Origin: Hymenolepis diminuta
Taxonomy: Eukaryota > Platyhelminthes > Cestoda > Cyclophyllidea > Hymenolepididae
DNA length: 64,000 bases
Direction of reading: 5' to 3'
NCBI GenBank assembly: GCA_900708905.1
Contig: CAADRB010000015.1
Span: forward strand, 417,444 to 481,443
Shown here: in pieces, positions 48,649 through 60,129 of the stretch
Position numbering within the stretch: position 1 is the stretch's first letter
Layout of the letters: every line of letters starts with the position of its first letter
Position numbers and translations under genes: made by a program
Notes under the pieces: model-generated
The model's input: only the letters and a program-made list of their open reading frames with translations
Databases searched by the model: none
What the model was told of the DNA's origin: nothing

Positions 48649-51600
48649 GTAAGTTAAAAATTCCAATCTAATAGAAAATGTGTGATTTTTAAGATTCCTT
48701 CTTTATTTAACTTTAATCAACGTTACCAAGTTAATCTTAATTAAAATGTATACAATATTTCATTTGATATGGATAGAAAGGTTAATGAATCTAAGTTTTT
48801 TTATTTTTACAATTTAATCGCAGATTAATGTAAAAAATTTTGGAAGCAATTTTTGAAAAAAGCTTTATTAATTATTATATTTTAGAAATTTTAGTAAAAT
48901 ATAAAATGTTGGTAACGAAACTACTAATTAAGAATTAACAATGCCCGCATATTTATTCACAATTTTGATTTTCCTGTGATCTTAATAGAAGTTTGTTTCT
49001 TTATTAAACTTTTAATATCATAAAATACTATTGACTCTTACGCTCCCCATACTATGATTGATGACTGAAAATGCCTTGTGAGTTAACCTTCTAATAAAGA
49101 TTAATCATAATTTCTAATAGATGTGCTAGTGAGTACATGCTGTGATCGAAGTGTAATTAGTTGATTTTGACATTACGATACTATTTCGATATTTCCTACG
49201 ATAATTTCACCTAAAGTTGTAACTGATTTTAGTCAGTTTAATTTTTTCAGTTTTCTTTAAATCAGTATTATTCATTCCCTTCGATACAATAAACGTAAAA
49301 TAAAATAAATTTTACTACGTTAAATTCAAAATTTTTGTCCCTCGCTTTTACTTTCGTATGGTTATAATCCTTATAATATTAGTTTTGATAGTTTTAATTA
49401 AGACAGACATTATTGACATTGGCGATGTTTTATTTTTACCAATTCTTACCCGTTTTTAAGGCTCTTAATTTTGGTAAGTAGAATATCAGTAGTTGTTGCT
49501 TTTTTCTGTTACTAAGCAGCAGAAAAACATAACTGGTTTAATTAGTAAAATTATGATTGCACTTTTGCTGTAAACAGTAATCTTGACAGGTTTATTTTAA
49601 AAATTAATACAATAAACAACAAAATATGCTAAAGGAAAAAATAATAAATCGACAAATTATTTTAATTCAACCTAAAAGAGTAAGATTATAGAATGGATAT
49701 CGTTATCGATATCGATATAGAATTTGCTTCACAAATTGAAAATAGCACACATTTAAAATGAAAGGAAGTTAATGCTAAATGATCTACAAACTTTCATTTA
49801 ATGATAAATTTAATTAATTCAAGTTATGGCATGGCATGATTGACCGATCGAAAATACCACAAACCGTAATTTGAAATGAAATAAGCCGGCACCTATTGAA
49901 GAGCAAATCTTAAAATATCTATCTGCATTTCAGAAAAATTAGAATTAATAATTTTTTCTAATTTTCTGATCCGAAAGAGCTCGATTCCCTTTAAACTTTG
50001 CTTATGATGATTGGATCAAACAGATGATAAACTATTTAATTTTATACAATGAGACGTTGAATAAATCTAATCGTAAATCCTCAATTATCTTATTTTTGGG
50101 AGATCCTCTTTTGTAATATTATAAGAAAACCTACTCTTTTGGTTAAAATAATGTCTTTCTCATATTCATATAATTAAGAGCTTCGTGTTATTCCAAATTA
50201 CGTTTTTCATTTACAAAGGGTCAAAAGTGCTCACCACTATCCACCTTTGATTCGATGGAAGAAAGCATTTATTAACTGGTGTACATTCATATCCGAATAT
50301 TCTGTCCGCATCATTAAATCATCCGTTATTTAATAATCATCTTAAAGTTTGTCTTTAAAAGCAGTTTTTGCTACCCATCAACGAATCTTTGACTTGTATC
50401 AGATTCGTAATCACTTAGTCAAGAAAGCTCTTACCATTAAGAATCTAGTAATAGCAAAAAGAGTAGATCATATGAATGTTTTCTCTTAATTGTGGAGTTA
50501 AATTGATGTATTTTAGTTGGTTAAAATAATCGAAAAGAATTTTAAAGGGACGCTTGGGGATATGCTGCAGAGTGGGTATGATTTAAATAATAATAAAATG
50601 AAGCAACCATTATTTTAATACACTTAGACCTTTTATAATTGACATATTTATTAGGTTTCCCTGAATGACATAGTAGCCGCATCTGACAGTTATAAGTTAT
50701 GATAAGCCTTGCCTAGGGCAATTAGAGGGGACTTGGACAAAGTTTAATCACGGGAAAGCATCTGAATAAGGTAAACAGTAAATGAGTCAATACATTTTGA
50801 AAAGGGGTAGGGGAGGAAGAAGAGGCAGATAATTATGTCAGGACATTCAAATTTGTATATTTTCATAAAAATTTTAGTACATCGCGTTACTTCCTAATGT
50901 TTAGATTAAGTTATTTGACTCTCAAGTTCATAGATGAAATTATATTCTTAGTATTCAGAGCTCATTGATTGGTTGATTTAATTTCATTTTTCGGGATGCA
51001 ACCTATTTTTTGCACACGTAATATAATTTTAGATAAAATTCATGAATTAAAAGTTTTTATGATTATCGCCTTAAAGGTAAATTTTCACTATTAATAATTT
51101 TCAAATAACTTCAACCTCTAAATTGACTGATCAGTCAACAACTTTGTCCTTTTTTTGAATAGTTCAGTTTTCGACAATGAAATGTTCCTCTGCCTATCAG
51201 TCAACTTTAAAGTCATAAGAGACAAGTAAATCATTAAAAGTGTAACCTATTTAAAATTTCAAACTGAAATAGAAACTTCTATAATGCAAAAAAGCAATTA
51301 ACACGCGTTTCGAGAATAAATCCACAATGTAGTCTTCTATGCGTGGTTGCCTAACATAGACTTTATCACTGTGCGCTTTGATTAATTCCTCATTATACAT
51401 GCAAAATGTAACTTAATTATATTACTTTTAAAAAATGCTAACCATAATGTAATAGGTTTAGCGAATTTTATTAAAAGCAACTCCAGACATTTTAAAAATA
51501 GTGACAAGATGAAGTAATAGGAAATAAGCCACGATTATTTCAGCAAGCATGAATTATAAAATATCACTTGTTTGTATTTGTTTATTTATCTGTTTAACAG

Positions 51601-53340
51601 TTTTATAGTATTTTGATTTCATGAACATTTTAGTTTGCTTTTTAAGGTGTGCGGAAATATTTTATACCAGTTAATACTAACTGGCAATATTACGCTTTAT
51701 AAATTGTTCGTGACTTTAATTTACAAATTAAAACTTTCAAGAGTCGCTTTTTTGAGAAGCAAACAATTACATTTATATGATTTAGCTATTTTAACAGACA
51801 GATTTTGATAATAACAACGGAACTGGAAACTGCAAGTATGAAAACGCTAATGGTAATATAGTTTAACTAAACTTTATATATCTCGAAAACAGACTCATGT
51901 GTTTTAGAATTTTAGACTCGCAGTGATTTTAAAATTTTTAAAATTTTCAACAGAATTTATATTCCGCTAATTAATAATATTTAAAATTAATTATTGACAA
52001 TGTTCAAAATGAATAAATACGTAGAAAGTAAACATTGTATACCCTTTGATAGGTTTCTTTGGACTCTCGAAATTTTTATCACTTTTGAAAGATATCGTGC
52101 ATAATGGTATTTGGAATATTATTTTAGGAATGAGTGAAATTTCAAATAGGCCTAAAATTAATTGAACATAGCCCATCAAAGCGAGTGATATATTCTAATC
52201 CATTATAAAAAGGAAGTGGCCGCATCTTATCAGTATTTCTTAATTTAAATTCATTTGGCGCAAAGGTTTCCTATTCACTTCAAGGAATCCCACCATTAAT
52301 TATAAGTTAACGGAAGTTTAATAAAATGGAACGGCCTTCAATATTAATTTATCATTTCTTAACTGATGGGAAATAATTTGCTGCCGACAAAGCCGCAAAG
52401 TTAAAAAAATGAACATCTTGCCGCTTTGGTGATTTTTTAATAATAAAGGTCTTGAACTACTGTTTGAGATGGCTGATTAAAAAAGAAAAGGAATGATTGC
52501 TTGAAACAATATGATGACATCCACAAAGAAAATTCAGCCATCTAAACTAAAAATGTTGATAACTGATTAAAAATTTCTCCCCTCAAATTACACTGGTTAA
52601 ACGAAATTTTATATTCGATGGAATCATTTAATAACACTGATCTGTGAATTTGCGCGTTGAGGTTCTACTTCATCTGATTCACTTTTTAATCTGATTTCTC
52701 CCTATCTAAATCCAGAATAAAATTCTTAATCTTACGGTATATCATGCGTACACAATCTACCTGAATGAATCCAAGATGATTAATAGTTGGGTTCTTTTTC
52801 TATTTCTTCTTTTGGATTTTAACATTCTTATTTAAAATTCGAACATGGCAGCTTTCTTCACAACAAAAAAGTAAATTTTTAGTTCCTAAAATAAATTAAG
52901 GAATTTATATTAGGTTACTTTATTCTGTCCTTAACCTTTTCAAATAAATAAAAATTAATTGAATAAAAAAGTTAAGTTTATCTCAAATAACACAAATGTT
53001 TATAACTAGAAAAAATTTAAGTAGAATGCAAGCTCGCTGTCAATGAATTTTAACTAGGTCGAATTCATTTGTTGCAAAAGAAAGGAACAAAAAATATTTT
53101 TTAAACGAAAATGATAAAACCGTATTTGCATGAATTCGAAGTTGAGCGCAATTTTCTTCTTAAAAAGTATTTTGAAAAAATTGGGTACGTTTTGAATATC
53201 GTTTTTGAACAAAGTTAGTAAATTATCCACATATGTTTTATTTAATTAAGTAATGCTATAAAATATCTTGGCTATTGAGATTTCTTCCTATTAAAATTTG
53301 ACTATATTATTCAAAGTAGTTTAATTCATAGGACTGGCGG
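48649..53340. other. Very AT-rich stretch, possible long intron
   Basis: This is the most AT-rich part of the window, with only a family D copy at 50.7 kb. If the candidate exon at 48516-48648 is real this may be its first intron. No convincing internal exon was found. Confidence 0.35.
50690..51010 (+). repeat. Dispersed repeat family D, copy 5
   Basis: GGGGTAGGGGAGGAAGAAGAGG, ATTTGACTCTCAAGTTCATAG and TTAGTATTCAGAGCTCATTGATTGGTTGATTTAATTTC align with the 54.8 kb copy. It is the only landmark in the AT-rich 48.7-53.3 kb stretch. Confidence 0.55.
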
Positions 53341-53509
53341 TCAGATAGGTTCAAATTCCCATCCAGGCACTAATTAGCACAATTTTTATGTGGGGACGCT
53401 TCCTGATCCGTAAAATACTACCCATTAGAAACAAGGGCCCAGGAGAAGTAAGATTTGGTAGCTGGAGAGGGCTAAAATAGGAGAGAGTAGACATTTAATT
53501 TTCTTAAGG

Positions 53510-53820
53510 GCGTCACCACATCCGGAGGTTCATTGTTAAGAGTTGTGGTTGCCACTCCTCTAGCGACGTTGCAACCGAGAACATTATTATTCCCTATGTC
53601 TCCTGTCATAGAGCGCAGTGGAAATCTCTCTCTCAGGCTACGGCGGAAGGGCGAGTAAGTATCGTAAGTTTTACCCACTGTTTTGTTACTTCTAGTTGCA
53701 TTATTACGTAAAGCTGACTCTGCACACCCCAATGATAAAAACTTCCTTTCCTTCTTTGAATATACGCCCACCACTGATGGCAAATATAAGAAGTTCTTTG
53801 AAGTCTTATTTGATTAATCA
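53510..53820. other. Island of coding potential, strand and exon structure unresolved
   Basis: This stretch is GC-richer than the AT-rich DNA around it and is open in several frames. On the plus strand an acceptor-like TTTTCTTAAG (about 53500-53509) leads to a segment ending in the perfect donor GCGA|GTAAGT at 53655. A 41-nt candidate intron ends with TTACTTCTAG at 53695. The next segment can be read as ALLRKADSAHPNDKNFLSFF, continuing to a TAA near 53820. That frame requires an exon start at about 53597, after GTCATAG. On the minus strand one uninterrupted 103-codon frame (53783-53472) spans the same DNA. The options exclude each other and none was recognised. Confidence 0.3.
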
Positions 53821-54829
53821 GTATTTTTTACTAATACTTTCAGAATCATCACTTTTTAAAATTAAATACCATAAATAACCCTCAATTTAGCAGATTTTTG
53901 CTATTTCATAAGAGTTGAATTTATTTTTAAATTCAAAGTGATACACGGTATTTTATTTTGTCAATACGTCTCATGTTTAATTGCAAAGTACTTCATGATT
54001 TTAGTACGAGTTTTTATATTAATTTTAGGATGAAAACTAAAGTGCGCTCACTAAATACCTGTCTAGAAACGATAGTCAGTTTTTTACTTTCTCTTGTTTG
54101 AATTTTTGTAAAAGTTTTTCCAGCTCTATTGTAAAATAATTTGAAGACATGTCAGAGGTATGACTTTTGCTTGTTTTAAAATAAACTGGACAGTTACCTT
54201 TAGGATCCTTTTCGTACTTTACGTTTGGACTAAAGCAATAAGCGCAGTTCAGAAGTATTGGAATTTTGGGAGTCTATCTAGTACCTTTTAGAATGTTAAA
54301 CGATAATCCTTACAAGTAGAACCAACAGTCGTATAAGATTTCTGGCATCATCTGGCATTTCCTTGGTATGACTTTCATTTAAGAGCAAAATACTTTTATT
54401 ACCAACGTTAAAATGTTCGTTATAACTTTATTCGTTTTTTTAATACCTTGTATCTGAATAGATAATTTTATCCCGAAGTCGAGAAGTAAAATTTGCATTA
54501 TTGGAGTAGAATTAGGGAAGTGATTTAAATTTTTAATTTATATTTAAATTTTGTCAGTTCACTTCATTTGATTTTATTTGGAATGTTATTTTATCATTTA
54601 TTCATTACTCACCTGTTTGATACTTTAATAAAAATTAATATTTTTGAAAATCTATTCTTGACATTTTTGGAGAGTTCAAAACAGCCTTCCTGTCTAACCA
54701 AAAAGATGCCCACCTAATAAGCATTTTATGAGATCCATTTATGAAATAAACCGAGACATTCATGATAGTATAATAATAACCATTATTGTCCATGGTTGTA
54801 CCAAAAAAGATTTTTAAAGTTCTAATCAT

Positions 54830-55160
54830 GGAGAAGCACCAGAATAAGGGACACAGTAAATTCGCCCAATAGGGCGAGAAACGGGGGATGAGGTCAAAAC
54901 TAAAAAATTGGTGAAGAATTCAAGGCATAATGAGTCTTACTTTGCATAAACAATGCAAACGTTCGGTTGCCCATATTCTCACTTTGCAATTTCATACTTT
55001 GACTCCCAGATTCATGGTTGTGATTATTTCCTCAATATTCAGAGCTTGCTGACTGGCTGATTTAGTTCCGTGATCAGTCACGTATACCATTTTATTTGTA
55101 CCTTGTTATAAACAAAAGCAGGATGGTTAGACAAGCAACGGCTTTTGTGATTCTCTAATA
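54830..55160 (+). repeat. Dispersed repeat family D, copy 6
   Basis: ACTTTGACTCCCAGATTCATGG, TTCCTCAATATTCAGAGCTTGCTGACTGGCTGATTTAG, GATCAGTC and AAAAGCAGGATGGTTAGAC match the 50.7, 24.7 and 47.1 kb copies. A family C copy follows 300 bp downstream. Confidence 0.55.
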
Positions 55161-55464
55161 TTTTCCTTTGTCTATAGTGAGTTTGGTTATCAATAAAGTC
55201 ACTTATATGCGATTTTCATAGCATTTTCATCAGTACAAGTATATGTATCTTACAATAGGATGTTGCAGTAGGTAATATCTGGATCCTAACTGCCGAGAGA
55301 TTATGAGTGATGGGGACTGACTGGTAAATATTTTTTCAGTCGATTAACATTAAAATAGTCTATTAGAAGGGCAAACTTAAGTCTCTCTGCGTATTTGCAG
55401 TAACTGTCTTTACAGGATCGACTCCTGATTTATTTAATCCATTTCTGATTTCTAACCTTGTGCA

Positions 55465-55670
55465 TTGGTGGTGCAGCGGTTTCTGTGCAGAGTTCACGAA
55501 TTCGATGCCCATCGGTGCATACCTAATGATCGGAATGGACAACCACAGTGGTTAGATGGTCTAATAAGGAGAGTGACAGAAGTCAATTTTATCACTAGAG
55601 AGGCTCCACGATTTGAGTGTTCTATTCAAACGAATGGGAGAAAAAACATTTTCCCAAATAGACTTGGAAG
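55465..55670 (+). repeat. SINE-like repeat family C, most complete copy
   Basis: A-box-like TGGTGCAGCGG (about 55469) and B-box-like AATTCGATGCCC (about 55498) precede CATCGGTGCATACC, GATCGGAATGGACAACCAC, GGAGAGTGACAGAAGTC and GAGGCTCCACGATTTGAG. The A-to-B spacing is shorter than in a real tRNA, consistent with a tRNA-derived SINE. A 101-codon ORF over it is incidental. Confidence 0.65.
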
Positions 55671-56138
55671 TTATATGTTTAGACCTTCCAATTGGAAGTA
55701 CAGGAGTCGATTTTCAGCAAATAAAATTGTCTTTGCAGATATACATCTACGGAGGAGAAACATTAATTAGATCGTTTTCATTTATCTGATTCTAGCATCC
55801 TATCATTTGTAATTACTAAAATATTCAATATGAATGCTTGAATTTGAATAACTAATTCAAATTGGTGGAATTATTTTGGCATTTTCAGAGCTGTTCTTTA
55901 GAAATTACTCGAATATTTGTATAAAAATCAACATGTGCTTAGTTTAAATAAAATACATTTGTTTTATCGATGATCCAACTGAATAGTTTAGTCAGAAAGA
56001 CTGAAATTAAAAGAACCAATAGTACAGGAGACATCAATGATAGTTATATTATCTCATCAAGCTCCCATAAATGTCATTTTATTGTATATGGGTCTATATA
56101 GTTATGGGCACAGGGGCCAGTGTGATTTTCCAGTATTG

Positions 56139-56322
56139 ATTGGCCAATTAGACAGGACGTCAGCGCTCAGCCAATCAGAGGGGAAGTTATGATAAAATGA
56201 ACATTCGTGAGAGTAGATGCAGCTGTTAACGAAAACGATTTCCACTGCCATTTAAACTAATTCTGTAGTGCCGATGCCGACTTAAATGGAGAAAAATTAA
56301 ACAAACTGGATGCTCTAAAATC
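56139..56322 (+). promoter_or_regulatory. Promoter-like region and candidate non-coding first exon for the 677-aa gene
   Basis: A GC-richer stretch carries ATTGGCCAAT (56139-56148), a CRE-like GACGTCAG (56156-56163) and AGCCAATCAG (56169-56178). It is followed by a short transcribed-looking segment ending in the donor ATC|GTGAGT at 56323. Splicing to the acceptor at 57047/57048 would remove 725 nt. It would put an in-frame TAA just upstream of the Met at 57056, consistent with a 5'UTR exon. No transcript evidence is available. Confidence 0.4.
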
Positions 56323-57055
56323 GTGAGTCAACAAAATTTCATCTTAAAATCTCCAAAAAGCTAAGTATTTTGATTTAATTCCTGTGATTTAGTGACGATT
56401 TCTGACATTTTTATAATGAACAAGCAATGTTTAAAAAAATCCCTTTATTAAAACTTAAATTTGATTTATAAATCGAAATACTATCTCATTTTTCTTTTGA
56501 AAGACATTTTGGCATAATAATAAAAAACTTAACTAATTTATTCGGATTCAAATCCTAAATATATGAGCATTTTCAAAAAGTTATAAATTTCCCAAAAATA
56601 AATGCTGAACATGTCATTCAAGCTTACTTATTGTATAGAAGCGGAATTATTCAAAATAATATATTTTACGTTTATGTATTTCCTGTTAGTAACTATTTGT
56701 CAAACGATTTCGAGTTGGGCGTTTCTGGGGACAGTACAAAACTGCCTGCTTTAGTAAGAGCAAATGTTTATCTGCGTACCACATACCTAATGGAATTCAA
56801 ATTTTTTGAAAAATGCAAGTTCAAAAGCTGTTACCACCGAGAGAACAATAGGCAGAAATACGGAAAGCTATTTGAAAACTGAATTATAGGTTAATACTTT
56901 GACTGTTGATGTGAATGAAAGTGAAAATTTCCATCGATTGATTCAATATTTAAGTGGAATATTTTAATTAAATTTTGGATTATTATAATTAAAATAATTC
57001 GAGATTTAATAATGGCTTTTGATAATAAATGTTATTTTTTATGACAGGAATTTTC

Positions 57056-59089
57056 ATGGTGGGAAAACAAGCTCCCATTAGAGCTGACTTCCAGCCGGAG
57101 AGCACATTAAATATCTTCCAACCAACCAGATCCAAATCCGTCCCCGATATCCGAGAATCCAAACCTGAAGCCCCCTTCCAAAGATTTCAAAGTCGTGTCT
57201 ACAACTCGACTCTTCAATTTCCCGGTCCTAGTGCCTTTTTCGTCACTCCTATTGGTCCACACCAACCGCTAGCCAGCCAGTCATTGGGTTGTATTTTTGG
57301 CGGTCAAGTATTCACACCTGCTAGTTCTCAAGAAAAATATCTCACAGCTCACGTTAGTATTAGTACACATTTCTCAAGACCTCACGAATTTGAAGACCTC
57401 CAAAAACCACATCTGCGGCGATCGGCTGAGTTCTTTTTCTATCCTCAGTCGAAATCAATTCACAAACGGGTTGAAACAAATAAATCTCTGCAGCACGAGG
57501 TAGAACTGTGCTCCACATCAACTGGTTTAACAAATATTCTTGCCGCACAACCTCAAGACCTATCTCCTTCTATTGAAGATCTTACATTAATCAAAGATCC
57601 TGAAGAACCCAGCATGGCTGTGCCCACCCAATACGATATAGAACATCAGCTCAATGGTCAAAATGATCATACAGTTGTAATAACGAAAAGAATTGCGTCT
57701 TTTAGCGATTTGAAAAGAAAGTTCGAAGATGCTAATACAATGTACCTTCCTCGAGATCTGACTGTATTAAGAGAATGTCCTGGGCCTGTCCGAAGAGATA
57801 GAAGAAGTCAATCTATCGGAGCTCTGAAAAGTCGTCCAAGAAGTGCCGTCTACGAATCACTTTCTCCTATTAAACGACCGGAATCTCTAAGATCGCTATC
57901 TCTAGAGAGGGATTCGCCAACAAAAATAAGTAATGGATCCTCAAGGAACTGCGTCCTAGAGAGAAGACGAAATCCCCAAGAAATCGGACAAAGATGGTCT
58001 ATGCCTCAGACATCTCGACGTTTCGATGGTTACTCCCCAACAAGGCGAAAATTAGTTGGAATAAACCGGAATGCTAGCCCAAGGAGTATGAATAGGGCAG
58101 CTGGATGCAACGATTGGCCTGATGGAATATTCACAAAAGCTGGAAATGTTTATAAACGAATAAATAATAATGGAATCTCCTATATTATTCCAACTTCACC
58201 TGAACTTCTGAGCTATCCAAGGAGTGTTGATTATCGAAAAGATCAACTAACTGTGGATTGTTCCGATCACTACACAGTGAGATCACCTAGTCCTCGAATG
58301 CGAGATCGATCTAGTCCATGTTTGAATTACTCCTATCTAGAACACACTGATAGATCTGGACAGAAACCCTATAGATCTGTGACTCTCTCCGAATGGAAAG
58401 CTATTCCAGTTGAACGGAAATATGCATCTTGTTTAAACTTGAATCGACCGGAAACGTATCGAGTTAAACGATACAGCGTTCCACGAGCAGATTTGAGCGA
58501 AGAGGACGCTTGGAAGATTCGTGCTCAAGAGATTAGTGAAGGTAGAAAAATGATACATACAGTGAGAGGAAGTTATTCGCCAGTACCGCTCTACTCACCT
58601 CCACGAATAATACCTGGCGACCTTGAAGAGGTAACGGAAAGAGAGGTACGCGAACGCGTAGCTTTGAGAGAAAGAAGGAGGCTATCCCCAAGACAGGAAT
58701 ATCCCCTACCGTCGCCAACCTCATCTTCATATTACTTGCCTCAAGATGGAATCGATGAGACGTCTATTTCGAGGAAGTTTGACTCCAATATTGCACTGTT
58801 TGAGCAGCTTGCCGTGGAGAGTAAGAGAGAAGCTTTGTGTTCTAAATGCTCTGGATGCTGTATCCACTCGCCGGGTGCTCGGCAGCCATATTCATCTCGA
58901 CGCCTCTTTTCAACAAGAAGAACACAAGCACCTCATGAGTATCCACTCGATGGAGGAACTCAACCAATGAAGTATCGATTCGAGCGGGGTGGGTTCGATC
59001 GTTACTATGGTAATGGGACTGTGGAGGTTATCAGTTCGCCAGGTGGAAGAATGTTTTCTAGAAGTTTCGACCCCTATCCTTCATCTTAG
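57056..59089 (+). CDS. Unrecognised Ser/Pro/Arg-rich protein in one long exon, 677 aa
   Basis: I do not recognise this protein. The exon probably begins at 57048, after a polypyrimidine acceptor ending in TTATGACAG, so an ATG at 57029 is intronic. The first Met then is MVGKQAPIRADF at 57056. If an upstream coding exon exists it must end in phase 1. The sequence is basic and poor in long hydrophobic stretches, so it has no evident membrane segment and is probably largely disordered. It is dotted with SP/TP sites in basic context (for example YSPTRRK, RSPSPRMRD, LSPRQEYP) that could be proline-directed kinase targets. VYNSTLQF (48-55) weakly recalls the ZASP/PDLIM muscle motif but lacks its proline and tyrosine. 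A cysteine cluster CSKCSGCC occupies 595-602. GC is visibly higher than in the flanks and there are no internal stops over 2 kb, which supports a real gene. The stop TAG is at 59087-59089. I see no AATAAA before the gap at 59236. Confidence 0.85.
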   Translation: MVGKQAPIRADFQPESTLNIFQPTRSKSVPDIRESKPEAPFQRFQSRVYNSTLQFPGPSAFFVTPIGPHQPLASQSLGCIFGGQVFTPASSQEKYLTAHVSISTHFSRPHEFEDLQKPHLRRSAEFFFYPQSKSIHKRVETNKSLQHEVELCSTSTGLTNILAAQPQDLSPSIEDLTLIKDPEEPSMAVPTQYDIEHQLNGQNDHTVVITKRIASFSDLKRKFEDANTMYLPRDLTVLRECPGPVRRDRRSQSIGALKSRPRSAVYESLSPIKRPESLRSLSLERDSPTKISNGSSRNCVLERRRNPQEIGQRWSMPQTSRRFDGYSPTRRKLVGINRNASPRSMNRAAGCNDWPDGIFTKAGNVYKRINNNGISYIIPTSPELLSYPRSVDYRKDQLTVDCSDHYTVRSPSPRMRDRSSPCLNYSYLEHTDRSGQKPYRSVTLSEWKAIPVERKYASCLNLNRPETYRVKRYSVPRADLSEEDAWKIRAQEISEGRKMIHTVRGSYSPVPLYSPPRIIPGDLEEVTEREVRERVALRERRRLSPRQEYPLPSPTSSSYYLPQDGIDETSISRKFDSNIALFEQLAVESKREALCSKCSGCCIHSPGARQPYSSRRLFSTRRTQAPHEYPLDGGTQPMKYRFERGGFDRYYGNGTVEVISSPGGRMFSRSFDPYPSS

Positions 59090-59235
59090 AGTTTTATTTG
59101 TGTCTAGACAGATGCTCTTAGGAATAATACGTAATTTCAACATTAGGATATTGCTGTTAATTTAAAGTCTCTTCAAATTTATTAATTATTGCTATGTGGA
59201 CTCACTTTATTTGATCTTCTAAATTATGTACTTCC

Positions 59236-59402
59236 NNNNNNNNNNNNNNNNNNNNNNNNNNNNNNNNNNNNNNNNNNNNNNNNNNNNNNNNNNNNNNNNN
59301 NNNNNNNNNNNNNNNNNNNNNNNNNNNNNNNNNNNNNNNNNNNNNNNNNNNNNNNNNNNNNNNNNNNNNNNNNNNNNNNNNNNNNNNNNNNNNNNNNNNN
59401 NN
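59236..59402. other. Assembly gap of 167 N
   Basis: Unknown bases 147 bp beyond the stop codon of the 677-aa gene. The polyadenylation signal of that gene could lie inside or beyond the gap. Confidence 0.99.
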
Positions 59403-59781
59403 AGCAGACAAATTTTTTTTGTAGTTGAAAAATAATAATTCCAAAATACGACTCATTACAGCCGATAACTGCTCTATTTCAAATAACTTATTATTAAACA
59501 ACTAATACTCTAGTAGGTTCCACTTTCCAGTTTAAAACATTGCAGATATTTTTAGTAATATTAGTGAATGAGCTGATTTTTAAACGAGAATAATTAGCTT
59601 ATTTGGGTTTAACAATAGAAGACTATGATTCAGTCTACGTTAAACTTTAGGAAAATTTCAAGATCTTAATTAAAACCTTGACGTTTTGAAAATTAACCTT
59701 CAAGGATTATGCTCTCAGCACTCTTAATGCTATATTTTCATTGATCTTGGAAGTAAGGAAGGGATTTAATCATAGCAGAAT

Positions 59782-59792
59782 GGGGGGGGGGG
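59782..59792 (+). repeat. Homopolymer run of 11 G
   Basis: An unusual G run in AT-rich DNA followed by TGGAAC. It may be a true mononucleotide repeat with length error in the assembly. It lies in a slightly GC-richer, otherwise featureless stretch (59.75-59.95 kb). Confidence 0.8.
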
Positions 59793-60129
59793 TGGAACAA
59801 TAGAGTAGAAACACACCCTTAGTTGACCCAGAACCCAGTCAAAGACCACTTGCAAGTTATGTAGAACTTAGTCACTCTTTTCATATTGCTACAACTGTAA
59901 TTGCTTCTACCACTGTGAAGTTTGTTCAGAGAAAGTGGATTTATTTTGCCTCAAATACAATTAATTAATTTAACAAGACAATTTTGAGGAATAATTTATG
60001 GCTAAAGGTTAGCCTACAGTCAGTTTGATGTTAATTTTGTACAGACTGTGAAAATGTCAATGTACTTTGGGCCCGGATACTGATAAAACTGACGGACTAA
60101 TTGGTGGTCAGTTGCGAGATGAACAGTGG

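Noticed and set aside
53340..53380. Isolated B-box-like GGTTCAAATTCCC as a tRNA gene
   Set aside because: No A box or foldable acceptor and anticodon arms at the right distance; at most a fragment of a tRNA-derived repeat.
55465..55770. 101-codon plus-strand ORF
   Set aside because: It is a translation of the most complete SINE-like copy.
57029..57047. ATG at 57029 as start of the long plus-strand protein
   Set aside because: It lies within the T-rich stretch of a splice acceptor ending at 57047 and encodes only MLFFMT before the conserved-looking coding part.
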